From: Aporrectodea caliginosa
Lineage: Eukaryota; Annelida; Clitellata; Crassiclitellata; Lumbricidae
DNA length: 64,000 bases
Reading direction: 5' to 3'
Assembly: GCA_020284085.1 (NCBI GenBank)
Contig: JACEVL010000521.1
Span: 150,001 to 214,000, forward strand
Part shown: positions 11,140 to 22,696 of the stretch, one piece after another
Numbering within the stretch: the stretch's first letter is position 1
Layout: each line of letters begins with the position of its first letter
Translations under genes and position numbers: made by a program
The notes under the pieces: model-generated
The model's database searches: none
Seen by the model: only the letters and a program-made list of their open reading frames with translations
What the model was told of the DNA's origin: nothing

Positions 11140-12715
11140 TTTCAAAATTTCAGTCTTCAGACAATTAGCCTAAAGCCCGAAACCCAGAACTAGCCTATGA
11201 CTTTAATTTTGATTACAGTACGGTAGCTAACTAATATCAACAATTTTGTATTTATCAGTCGGAAATTCAAATTGAGTTGGAGTTCTCATTCAAGGCCATT
11301 ATTAAAATGATATTTATGGGCAGAAATAGGAAAATCTGTTTAAAAAGCAAATTTTCATTTGGAAAAAAACTTGTTTTTTGCACCTCTGGCTGGGTCTGCA
11401 CTTTAAGCTTTATGCACTTACAATTTTATGGGTAGGCCTAAAGAGTGTAGACTGCCTAAGTCACCTTAAAGCGCAGACTTAGGGAGTCTGCACGCTTTAC
11501 CCATAAAATTATCAGTGCATAGACAGAGAAACAGGCACATACACATACACACGTAGGCAAACAAACAGAAGCACACACGGATACGCTTCGTACGCAAACA
11601 GACGCACAGACAGGTTAATGTTTGGAGAGAACGAAACAACCCAGGTTTTATTCAGGAGTCGACAAGGTCGATGCCAACTCCCGATATTCTTGTCGCATCA
11701 TATATAGAATAGGCTGAGCTAAGAGATAGGCCTGCATGTAGATCCCCTCTGCATGAATCGAGGCGAAGACTTTTGCAAAACAGCGAAGGTTGTGAAAGAC
11801 CGCCATTGTCTGTGCTTCAAACACAACATAGCCTATCTTTAGATCAACGACTCTTCTGACTCGAATCATCGCACGTGCATAAGTTGGTGCACTGGTCTTA
11901 ACCTTATCGTAGCGATAGAGATCTTGAACTAACCTTTACGATCACGTTTACCTGAGTTTAAAAACTGCGTCGCTTGAGAAAGGAATACACAGCGGCCGAG
12001 CACAAAATGGTTTTGTTATTCTGTTTGACAAGTACATTTGTGAGATCGAAGACTGTTCGATGTGGAAATGAAGGGGGAGACGGTTGATAGCGGGAGACGG
12101 CGTTGCCAGATATCCTATCGTATCGTATTTAACAACTTCTATAGCGCCTCTCGAAGTACAACCTAATCAGAGTTGCTGCCACTGCGCAAACCCCGTGAGA
12201 AAAAGTCTGAAGACAACGAGTGAAGACAGTGATGCCCAGTTAGCACGGTGCTGCGAATCAGAGGAGGTGGTCATGCCAGTGCGAAGGACCGACAGAAGCA
12301 TATGTACGATGTTGGGCAGTTACCGTTGTTCCATAGCGGGAAACAAGAAGGTCATACCAGTACCACTCCAAGCAATCAGATACGCATGCATGTTCCTATA
12401 GTACGTCTGGACTTTGGTCGTTTGGGTAGAATTCCATGACCTCAGGAATTAAGCAATCTGTAGTTCCACAGTTGTGAGATATAGAACTATTGTGAAGAGA
12501 AAGTCCATTGCAATGAGGACACATGAAAACGTGAAACACTATTTATCGTAAAAGAACCACTCCTCCTGTTTTTTAAGTTCTGATTCAGAGAGGGCAGTTG
12601 CGTAGCATGCTATCGGCTTCCAGTTTTAATTTTGCAAAGACGATGACCAGGCATAGGTAGGCCTATCATCAGATAATATTATATTTAAATAAGATAATCT
12701 AATATCCAATCTGAA
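11140..12715. other. Stretch with no recognised feature
   Basis: An inverted pair around 11395-11515 (GCACTTTAAGCTTTATGCAC and its imperfect complement) may be a small foldback. No gene was recognised. Confidence 0.35.
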
Positions 12716-12716
12716 G

Positions 12717-12749
<33 letters not shown>

Positions 12750-13830
12750 CATGTTTATTTTGCAACCAAATTAACAAAATCATCAGGTTTACATATAAAT
12801 TTCAACACGGCTACAAAAAAGGAGGCCTTAAAGGGATAAAGAATCCAGCTAAGTAGGGACACCAAAGTACAGATTACATTAGAAAATTAATGGTGGCCTT
12901 TAAAGAAAGATTATAATTGAAAACATACTTGCAGTGACCAAGTGAATGTTAAAGTAAAAAAACAGAAAAGAAACTAAATGAACCAAAAACAGGAAAACAA
13001 GAAAAGGAAAGCGAAACTGAAGCAGTTGCTCAACACTGTTGAGTCAATATACAATACAAAACAAAAATACTGAACTAGCTTACAAGTAGAGATTAGGTAG
13101 GTCTACTACCATGCACAAGAATCGGGCGAAAGGTCAGACAAGGTCGTTTGTAATACAGTACATTGTATAAGGTAGGTGCTTAATTTCTTTTTGAATACCC
13201 AGATGCTGGGGGATAAGCGAATTTCCATAGGAATTTTTTCCCAGATCACTACTCCAATTGATTTAATAGAGAAGAGACGTGTATTCGTGCGGGCATAGGT
13301 GCGGCGATAAGAGCTAGAGTTTCTAGTAAAATACGGATGGATCTGAGATGAGAGTTGAAAGTAATGTTTGTAAATAGAAGGCAGAAGGTTTCGGTCAAAA
13401 CGATACATAAATTCCCCAATTTGAAAAATACCAATTTGGTCAATTTTAAAAATTTTAAGGGTTGTGAAGATGTGAGCAGTGTGAGAGCCATATGGAACCC
13501 CTGCAACCAGACGGACAGCTCTCTTTTGCAAAACATTTAATCTGTGTAATCTAGTAGCATATTAAGTGGAAGCCCATACTATATTACAATACGAGAGGTA
13601 TGGATATACTAACGAATAGTACAGTTTAATTCTAATATTAGAGGGCAAAATGTATGCAGTCCGTGCTATCACTCCAATATTTTTTGCTATTTTTGATGCA
13701 ATGTAGGCTATGTGTTCTTTCCATGTCAAATGACAATCAACGTAGACACCTAAGAATTTAGTAGAGTCAACAGCTGTAAGAGAATTATTATTAATTTTTA
13801 ACTCGAATTGATGCACGAGAGTAATTCATA
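12717..13830 (-). mobile_element. 5'-truncated CR1/L2-type LINE (minus)
   Basis: Two minus-strand frames join: 13816-13562 (FLGVYVDCHLTWKEHI, then LYYSLVYPYLSYCNIVWAST) and 13531-13106 (LQKRAVRLVAGVPYGSHT and the C-terminus). This is the conserved region after the RT catalytic core. It ends in a (TTGA)n tail read on the minus strand, seen as (ATCA)n at 12717-12750. The coding part is fairly well preserved, but it lacks RT motifs A to C. Confidence 0.85.
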
Positions 13831-14468
13831 AACAGAAACTCGTTGGACAAAGCTACCTCTGTATAGTGCCTACGATCAGAAGCCGAGAATCCCTATATAT
13901 AGGCCTACTCTTGTTGCGTCATACTTCTTAAGGAATAGACTGAGCGCGCGATGAATACCCTTTCTTAGTCTGCATCGAGACGACGATCTGAAGGATGTAA
14001 GAGACCAACATTGGTAGATTTCCATACGCACCCTAGCGTACCTTGCGAACTTGAATTAAAAAAACTTGATCGCCTGAGAAGGACAGTAACCGAAATGAAA
14101 AGCGTCTCTGTTGTGCTGAGTACAAAATATATTTGCTAGACCGAAAAGAGTTATAATATATATAAACCTGAGACGCCTCGCTTTGCAGACAACGCAGTTG
14201 TTCAAGCGATAACAATAGCTTACACCTGGCGACCAATTCGTATCTCTTTAATAACCTGGGCTTGCTGAATGTTTGTAACGCGTATAAAATATTTCTGCAT
14301 ATCAGCAGCCTTCTAATAAGCTTTTCATTGACGCTGCTTCTCCCGGCTGTCTAGGTCTCTGGTGTTTTTTTATTAGTAGACCTACTCCTGTGCTACTATT
14401 TTAATACTTATTGAGATCATATCAGACAAAAAACAGACAACACCAGTAGTCAATCTGACCAATGTGGA

Positions 14469-14504
14469 TGACGTAAGTATCATGTCATATGGCCTATATA
14501 TATA
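14469..14504 (+). promoter_or_regulatory. Putative promoter of gene B (CRE-like site and TATA box)
   Basis: TGACGTAA (14469-14476) resembles a CRE/ATF site, and TATATATATA (14495-14504) is a strong TATA box. Transcription would start near 14525-14535. This puts the ATG at 14515 upstream of the start site and favours 14599 as the true start codon. Confidence 0.5.
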
Positions 14505-14598
14505 GCGATGACAAATGGGTGTGTTGGACTTGACGAAGAGAATCTCGGCAGAGGTTTCCTGTTGTTACTTTGCAGAAGCGCTTTTCGAAACATCAAAG

Positions 14599-17500
14599 AT
14601 GGCACAGAAAGCTAACGCCTGCTACTCTTTGCGCTTTATCTTTATGGTTTCTATAGCTGTGGCAGCTCTTGCTCAGTCAAGTCTTGGTCAGTTTGTCCCT
14701 CCGCATCAAAACTTTTGCCTTGCATTCGGTTTCTTGAATGTTGTTTCGCCACTTGATCAGGTCGTTGAAAACATCCTGGATCGTGCTGTGATAGAATACA
14801 ACAAGCAATTGGACGCCTTGAACCCAGTTCAGCGCATACTACCTGCACCAGTCGAGGTCTATTCGAAGGTAAGATTGTCTCGATGTGACAGACACGTGAG
14901 ATCAATTCTTTATATTAGAATCGGAAACGATTATTTGTGGTGTTGGAATGTTGAAAATCGCTTTTATAAGTATAATAATGGTTTGCAATTAATACAAATG
15001 TTTCTTGTAACAATAGATCGAGGATGGACAGAAGATCTATTGCCTGGAGATCTACGTTGTGAATGCCTTGCTTGACAAAGTGAGTGGCTTCAATGGCTTC
15101 AATCCAATCATTCACTATATATAAATGAATCGCCTCTATGATGTAGACTATATCTACACAGAAACGCCCCCGATTCAACCTGCAGGCAAAAGAGAGCAGT
15201 TCTCTTTTGTGTAATGCGTATGTAATGTCTTACTGATAAGCAGTAACTCTTATGGATTGGGACTGTTCAACCACCGAGATCGTCCAGTGTTGCCCAGTGT
15301 TGTGCTGTTGAATTGCGTGTATAGACTGAGTAACCGATTCGTCCTGGGTTATGGAGTGAAGGAATGGGCAGCCACACCCTAAGACGCGTAGAGCCTATCA
15401 ATATAATATTTAGACACAAGTAATCGCTTTTGTAATCGTAATCGTATAATTGGAAATTCCCAAGGGACTACCTGAAGCCAGTCGCTGGGTCGCAGTCTAT
15501 TAGTAATTCTATATCAAGCAAGAGGTGATGTCCAAAGGTAGCATGTGAAGAACAACATCGATGCCTGACCAACAGAAAGTCTGTTTGAGTAATCTGGTTA
15601 TCTCAATCAAAATGTCAACACATTTACAGGTAAATTACCAGGTATTTACAGGTCAAGTATCATGGTAATAAATATATCTTCAGAGGTTTGACCCTGCGTT
15701 GGATACAAATTTAAAATGATGCACAAACACTCGTAGAGCATCCCGTAAGCTTGCAACTGGACAGATTGTCGTTAAAGGTAGCTTGCTTAACAATTTCATA
15801 TGCATGGGCATTTGGAATTCAACTGAGGCGAAGGGCAGAGGTTGAGGACAAAGGTACAGGACAGAGGTTAAGAACAGCTGTTAAAGACAGAGTGTTAGCA
15901 CAGAGTTTAACGACAAACCTTTGGCCGCTTGCGACGATACCAAAGGGCATTGGTTTATGGTCTCATCGGGACAAAATAGGCTCTACGAATGTCTGCCAAA
16001 TTTCATTAGACTTTGACGTCCGATTCCAACTTAAATTTTCTTTCGCAATGTAACATAGATAAGTTAACCAGAAATTAGGAAGCGATTGTTCGAAAGGTGT
16101 GTTACACTGGACAACAAATTTTAACTTTCTTTGCTTCCGAAAAAACTTTAACTGAGAGGCTTCTGACACTGAATACAATTGCAAATCAGCGGCTGTTCAT
16201 CTTTAAAGCATAGTTGTTAAAAACGATCAAATCAAAATAAAAAACGGAAAAAAACGTCGTTTTATTGAAAAAATAAAAAACGGAAAAAAACGAGAAAAAA
16301 ACGGAAAAGAAGATAATTTGACTTTTCTACATCTTTTACTGCATTTTAAAATTAAAAACCTTGATTACACAATTTAATTTTAATCAGCAAATAACATAAC
16401 TTTATTAGTAAACACCAAGTAACAGTAATCTCCAACAATTATTTTCTTTATCCTAAGTTTGGTTTAAAAAGAAATTGAGAAATTAAAAATATTGAAATCT
16501 TTTCAAATTTAAATTGTATACATAAGTCCATATAAATCCAAGCTGATAATTTTATAAGCAATTAAAAGCTAAACTTTGTAAGTATAGAGTGTACTTAATT
16601 AAAAATTGTAGGTCTACTAATAATTCTGACTTATATAAGAACTTGATATGGAGTAATATCCGTCAGTTTATCAGTCAATCAGAGATTACTGAGTACAAAG
16701 ACAACATTTTGGATAACTTAGAAATTCAAATAACTTTTATAAATTTTATTTCTTGTACTGTGCTGTTTATTTCTCAACTGATGACACCAAATAGTGACGT
16801 AAATAGGATGAATCCTTGAAAGGACGGAGACAATGTAAGGGATATCAGACAAAAATTAAATTAAACAAATAGTAACAGAGAGTTAATAAATAAATAAAGT
16901 TACATAATAAAAATAAAAAACGGAAAAAAACGAGACCAGAAATAAAAAACGAAAAAACGACGTTTTTTGGAAAATAATAAAAAACGAAAAAAACGTTTTT
17001 TACAACTATGCTTTAAAGTGTCCAAAAATTAAATAGCAAATACATTGTAAATGTATGCACTAAGTAAATTTCTGGGCATTTCTTTAAAAATGTTGCAAAG
17101 CATTTTGCTCAAAAACCTTACGTGATACAAACATTCTGAGAACACCGCTGTGGACCAGCAAATATGCCTACTCATATCTTGCCTTAACTTATGCTAGTAA
17201 ACTTGTCTCTTAAGTTTCTTGAACCTCTTCCCCTCTTTGTTTAATGCTTTGACAAAGTTCTTCACTAGTCAAAGCTTGATGTGAGGAGGTGGCAAGAACA
17301 TCTTACTGGGTTCGTGATGAACTTTCCTTTGGCGTAGTACCAAATGTTTGCGACGTGACCAGTGTGTAGTGGGGATCTTTTGCACGACAGTCCCACTCAC
17401 AAATGAAACAACAATACTTCGCATACCCTAGCTGCATCCAACAATAAGCTGACGAAGTGCTACAAATTTCAAATCACCACACAGATAACAGTTATGCCTA

Positions 17501-18853
17501 CTGACTGGATAGATCCAGTAACAGCTTTATATTATTAGTTCCTTGTGCCAACAGATGCCATCCCTGAAGCCGAGAGCCCAGCAATTCCGCTTGATCCTTT
17601 CACGAATTTCAGTCCCTGACTAGGTCATTAAATTTTAGTTCAGGTTGAGTTATCAAATGAAGCTTTCAGCACAGCAATGGTTGGAAATCAGGATCAATAC
17701 AGTCTTCTGTTTCCTCTGTCACAGTTTCACCAGCGTCGTCGATGGTCAAAATAGCCCGTGGATTGGGTAGGCCTACAGGAAGGCTGTCATCATGCGCTAT
17801 TGGTCTCAGTGCCGATGGATCATGGAAGATTAAGATATTCAATTGGTTTCTTGCTTTTGGAGGAATGGCCCAAAACATTAATTTTGTCAAATAGAAATAA
17901 CAGTCTTAAACATGATCTTTTTGCTCCCGCCATATCATTGGAATAGCAAACGACATAGACGGCCGAGAACCAGTAATCCATGCTCTGAGATTGACTGCAC
18001 AAGATGTGCAAAACATTTGAGGTACCCAACCTTTATCCTGGTCGCCAACTTTTTGCTTAACAAGGGAGTTATCGCCTCTTTTGAGATTTTTAAATGAACT
18101 CGCCGTAGTTGTAACACAACGGCTGTTGACGCATATGCGTTACACTTCAAACTCAACTAGCTACTCTAACGTTTGAAAAAAATAAAAATATTGCCATATT
18201 GGTGAATCCACTTATATTTATTGTTAAGTAGGGCCTAGGCTCCATGCTATTTCTGCCCGTTGATCATCAACATACGTACAAATGACATCAACGCATATGT
18301 GTATACGTAACCTCCTTTTATAGCCTGTCCTGCCAACATCATGACTAAGCATGCTGGGCATGCCCAGGCATGCCTAAGCCTTACCATTTACATTGAACGT
18401 TGTGCAGCCTGCACTGAGTGCATGTCCAGGCATGCCTGGAATACACAAAACACCTTACCTTGTGGGCAGCATATAAGCAGACTGAAAATGTGAAAGGAAA
18501 TTCCAAAAATAGGCGATTCCAAATAAACTGTACGTGATAGGACATTTTCAAGGTCATTTTCGTGATTAGCAGCCCAAAATACATAAGGTACACCCAACAG
18601 TGTTCAGGAAGCAAAACCTCTGTTGTCCAGTGAATTATTACGCGTTGCACGTGTTCTTGTCCGGACTTGAGCTTCAGAAACTAAATACACTATTTTACAA
18701 ATGAGGGCAATTACTTGTTCCAATATGTAATAAACTGAAACGTGATTTTCGTGCATTTAGCTGATCTGTGTCGTGAAAGCATCACAGTCTGTCTCCGATC
18801 CAACAACCATCAATCTTGGGGATGTTACCTGCCAACCGGTGCCTGCGCCGTAG
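14599..18853 (+). CDS. Gene B: secreted cystatin-like protein (three exons)
   Basis: Exons are 14599-14868 (90 codons), 15017-15079 (21 codons) and 18761-18853 (30 codons plus TAG), all phase 0, giving 141 residues. Donors are AAG|gtaaga and AAA|gtgagt; acceptors are gtaacaatag and cgtgcatttag. The protein starts MAQKANACYS with a clear signal peptide, as in gene A (MAQRAFINAC). Exon 2 reads IEDGQKIYCLEIYVV, aligning with LVNGQNFCVQFTAV of gene A. Exon 3 has two Cys 20 residues apart and the pattern CVVKAS...DPTT...C, matching exon 3 of A. The junction gives KIEDG, so the Gln and Val of QxVxG are lost and protease inhibition is doubtful. An AATAAA lies at 18991-18996. Intron 2 (3.7 kb) contains the MITE at 16201 and the pseudogene at 17190-18100. 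Confidence 0.86.
16201..17018. mobile_element. hAT-like nonautonomous element, about 800 bp
   Basis: Inverted termini CATAGTTGTTAAAAACG (16209) and its complement ending at 17010 are flanked by an 8-bp CTTTAAAG on both sides (16201-16208, 17011-17018). The element begins CA and ends TG, as hAT elements do. The ends carry repeated AACGGAAAAAAACG motifs. The interior is AT-rich with no transposase. Because CTTTAAAG is itself a palindrome it could instead be part of the TIR around a TTAA target. Confidence 0.8.
17190..18100 (-). pseudogene. Degenerate copy of a repetitive uncharacterised animal gene family
   Basis: Reading the minus strand across frames gives, in order: GDQDKGWVPQMFCTSC, FAIPMIWRE (with a stop nearby) and DCYFYLTK near 18060-17890, then PSALRPIAHDDSLPV and a TEETEDCIDPDFQP tail (17890-17666), then QAELLGSRLQGWHLL (about 17590), MQLGYAKYCCFICEWDCR (17437), and FLPPPHIKL followed by LVKNFVKALNKEGKRF (about 17310-17225). 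I remember this order of motifs from intact members of a large, unnamed gene family in aphids, cnidarians and other animals; I do not know its function. Many stops and frameshifts show it is dead. It sits in gene B intron 2, in antisense. Confidence 0.6.
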
Positions 18854-18990
18854 CCATGAAGAACACTCGGACCACTGGTCGATTTCAGAAGGCTATTCGG
18901 CATTTTCGATTTACTCGAACAGTTGTGCTTTTTAACATGTTGCATTGTTTCTAACTAAAATGTTTTAGCTGCGCTATTTTACTCCATTGT

Positions 18991-18996
18991 AATAAA
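18991..18996 (+). terminator. Polyadenylation signal of gene B
   Basis: AATAAA lies 138 bases after the gene B stop codon. Confidence 0.5.
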
Positions 18997-18999
18997 TCT

Positions 19000-20230
19000 A
19001 ATAATGTTAGTTTAGCACTATTAGTACTAATATTAGTCAATACCTATTTCGCATCTGATTTAGGCAAACTCCAAACGATTTAGGCCTATTTTCTACTACT
19101 AATTGGTTTTCATTTGCATCAGATTTTCTTGTAGAAGCATATAATCACTTAAAGTGTGACTTTATTGTAGGTTACAACCGTTACATAAAGATATGCAAGT
19201 TTTTACGAGTTTTTGCCACTACAAATATTCACACGGATGTCAGAATCATTGTTCATCAGAGATGAAATATCATAGAAAAATTAAAAACTGGTCCTATCGT
19301 TTTAAAAGATTGAATTCTAAACGTGTGAAGCAAAATTTCATTATATTTTTGCGAGTTATAGAAATTAAAATTTATTGCTGCTAAAAAGTTAGGCAAATAA
19401 TACAGTTTAAAACTGGAGTTGTTCTACTTTTAGCAGTTAATTTAATGTTCATAATATTGATTTATTGTTACCGGGTATAATCTTTCATCACTTTTGGAGC
19501 TGCAGTTGTGAATGAATTATTAATTGCTATCACGCCAGTTTGTGTATTAAAGATATCTGAAATTTCTTCATGATGATTTTAAATTCTATGCGTTGAATTT
19601 AGGCGATAAAATAGAGTAGATTGTGATACTGAAAAAACTCATAAAATGGCAGTAATCAACAGAGAATGCGGTGGGTTGCCTTATGAGGCGGAAATAACTG
19701 CATAATCGTCGCCCTTGGTATTCTGGGGCTTAACCTCAAACTTCTATATATTATTCTGGGGCTTAACCCCAAACTTCTATATACTATTCTGGGGCTTAAC
19801 CCCAAACTTCTGTAGGTTGAAGCAAACGATATAGGCCCAAACTTCGTGATTTTTTTAGTTAAGGGACAACAGCGCTTCGGGCTTATGCTGATTAAAGCAC
19901 ATTCATGTATGATGAGCGATTGTCCATATTTTCAGTTTGAAGAAAATTAGAGAACATCATTGGATGAGAGCGTGCAGTGAACAGGAAAATATAAGCCGTC
20001 TAATTCCGATATTAGATTAATGCTTGTGGCTTCCAATAGCGCCATGCTAACGAGAAATGCATCAACCGATGCTATTCCATCGTTTTTCGAATATTGTCTA
20101 CGGCCCAACTTGAAGGACCTTCAACCGATGCCGTGTGCGCTAAGATCGCAACACTACAGTATAAGTCATTAGAATCATCTGAATTAGGTAATCTAATCTT
20201 AAAGCTGCACAGTAGACTAATTCATTAAAG
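19000..20230. other. Stretch without gene; 33-bp tandem repeat at 19720-19813
   Basis: Three copies of a 33-bp unit begin at 19720, 19753 and 19786 (the last partial). Each contains the near-palindrome TGGGGCTTAACCCCA. Nothing else was recognised here. Confidence 0.7.
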
Positions 20231-20329
20231 AGCTGCGGGTTGTCAGTCACTCGCTCTCTGTCTTCTTCCTCTGCCTCCACTCTGGTCCACGCCTTTATTC
20301 TTAATCGTTTCGATTACTTTTCATCGGTC

Positions 20330-20782
20330 TGCTGTTGACTTCCACAGATCCGTTTGCGGCTGCTCGTTTAATTGATGGTGTCCCTAGGTTTGGCCACATC
20401 TTTGCGTTTACGCGGAATGTCCTCCACTGGCTCCCGGTCCAGCAGCGCATTCATTATAGGGTCACTTCTATCGTCTGTTACTGTGTTCTGGCTATATCCG
20501 GGAGCTCTTTACTTTGACATCGGCCTGCTCTGGTCGCCGATTTCTGAGCTCGGCCTCTAGAGGTGACTTTATGGTTCCGCATGCTCGCTCTGCAACTAGA
20601 CAGCGTCGGGCTTTCTCGATCGTGGGTCCTTCTCTTTGGAATAGTCTCCCCTCTGACCTGCGTTCTCTTCCGCGAGACATCTCTGGCTCTTTTTATAAAT
20701 TACTTAAGACCTTACTTTTTGACCGGGCCTGGGTCGGGAGCGCCTCTGAGTAGTGATCTTGCAGGGGCGCAATATCAATTTC

Positions 20783-20784
<2 letters not shown>
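20330..20784 (+). mobile_element. L2/CR1-type LINE 3' end
   Basis: Frames read VLHWLPVQQRIHYRV (20428 on), then RQRRAFSIVGPSLWNSLP and SFYKLLKTLLF. These are typical of the C-terminus of L2/CR1-like LINE ORF2. The 3' end GTCGGGAGCGCCTCTGAGTA...GGGGCGCAATAT is followed by a (GATA)n tail. Stops and frame shifts make it inactive. The terminal motif is shared with the SINEs at 3674 and 55681. Confidence 0.8.
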
Positions 20785-20867
<83 letters not shown>

Positions 20868-20957
20868 GACAAAGACAGAGACAAAGACAAAGACAGAGAC
20901 ACACACACAGACACACAGAGACAGAGACAGACAGATACAGACAGACAGACAGACAGA
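20785..20957. repeat. (GATA)n and (GACA)n microsatellite
   Basis: GATA repeats run into GACA and GAGACA repeats. A similar tract precedes the duplicated block at 33220-33430. Confidence 0.95.
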
Positions 20958-22127
20958 GTAATTGAATTAAATCTCTTGAATGTCACTAAAACTGAAGAGG
21001 ACAAACTGATATTCTAATCAAGTGGCTATGAACAGTACAGAAACTTGTGCACCGTAAGACCTTCTCATTAACTTTGATGACGCTTGAATGATTGCCTAGG
21101 CTTGCAGAAGTCCTGGTAATGTTTCTAGCAGTAAAGATAAAAATGAGACGTCAAATGAGATATTCAAAATATGAAGAGCCATCGTATGGATATTAAAATA
21201 CTCTTCCAGCCCTGTGTTTATAAACAGACCGATTCTATTTCAAAACATGCCACAAGATGATGCCAATGACAGCTACCAAGCATAATATCGAAAATAAACG
21301 TAAAAATTTAAATAAACCAACAGGAAGACATTTTGGTAAGCAAAACCGGCATCGCTTTTAAATTATGCATAGTTTATGTAAATTTTAAAAACAAACTGAA
21401 GGTTGTGACTTGCGTCGAAGTTGAAGAGACCTGACAGCATATGATGCGATATCATTAATTTTGCGAATCACACGCCTAAAACCTCAATGCAGCTGAGTTT
21501 GATTGATTGCTAAACTCGATATTTAAGATCTCGCATTCCTTTGTTTTTACATCGTGTAGAAAATCATTTCGCGAGAGAGACGATTGTTGCCATGATGCTG
21601 ACCTACGTGCAATTGGTTGTGCTGCTCTTCCTCGGATCGGTATGTGCCAGTTATGCCGCTGATGTTGCTGGAATGAAGAAGCAGAAGTTTGATGCAACTG
21701 ACCCTGAAGTTATGAAGGTAGCCCAGTTTGCAACTTTAAAGATTCAAGAGGGCTTCGGAAGCTTCCATCAGCTACAAACTTTACGATATTTTAACAAGGT
21801 AATCATTCTTCCTTCGTCTTTGTTGGCATAATACAGTGTCAGCATCTTTCGTAATTGTGGTTTATTTTGTAGTTATTTCTTTGCTGTGAATGCATGCCAA
21901 ATGAGGCACTGGAACTTTGTGTCTGTGAATATGATTTGATCATCGAATCACTTCGCACTCTCCTTGAACTGTTTCATTGCCTATACTGTGTGTTTAAAAT
22001 CGATGTTCCAGGAATTGAACTTCTGCCTCTTCTTCTCAGAAGCTCTTATTACTTCCTCATTTTTCAGGAATCCTTAAAAGCTCACTATTTCTCACTGGTT
22101 TTCAGATTTTAGGAGCGTTACAATTTT

Positions 22128-22130
<3 letters not shown>
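20950..22130 (+). repeat. Segmental duplication, left copy (gene C 5' region)
   Basis: This block is clearly similar to 33430-35020. Shared stretches include GACGCTTGAATGATTGCCTA near 21085/33489, the gene start, and CTAAAAGCTCACTATTTCTC-like sequence near 22070/34970. It covers the promoter, exon 1 and the start of intron 1. Confidence 0.8.
21480..21538 (+). promoter_or_regulatory. Conserved promoter block of gene C
   Basis: About 57 bases are identical to those upstream of gene D (33902-33959), while the surrounding duplicate has diverged visibly. It includes TTGATTGATTGCTAA and a TATA-like ATATTTAAG (21519-21527) about 70 bases before the ATG. This suggests a core promoter under constraint, or recent conversion. 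Confidence 0.5.
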
Positions 22131-22184
<54 letters not shown>

Positions 22185-22613
22185 TTTACGGCCTGTCAAG
22201 AGAAGATGGAAAGCGACCAGACGGTGTCACGCTGATCCCTTGGTCACGTGGACGATGTCTTGCATGGGATGTGACAGTGCCCGATACCTACGCCACGTCT
22301 CATCTTGGCCATACATCTACTGGAGCTGGGGAAGCCGCCGAACGCGCGGTTGCCTCCAAGAGGGTCAAGTATTCCACCATCACTACCACCCACGAGTTTG
22401 TAGCGGTCGCCTTAGAAACTGGCGGCGCTTGGAGCAGAGAGGGACTACAGTTCGTTTCTGAGTTGGGAAGACGGACAAGTGACGCAACCCATGATCCAAT
22501 GGAGTCATCATACCTATTCCAGCGGATCTCAGTGGCTCTTCAACGGGGGAACGCCATATGCCTCTCCGGGACCCTGCCACCGATCTCTGAACTCCGCTGA
22601 AATGACACTACAC

Positions 22614-22696
<83 letters not shown>

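Noticed and set aside
15190..15390. Possible third exons of gene B (short frames after ctgcag at 15188 and gtgtatag at 15328)
   Set aside because: They are short, out of phase or lack the Cys pair. The exon at 18761-18853 matches phase, acceptor and the Cys pattern.
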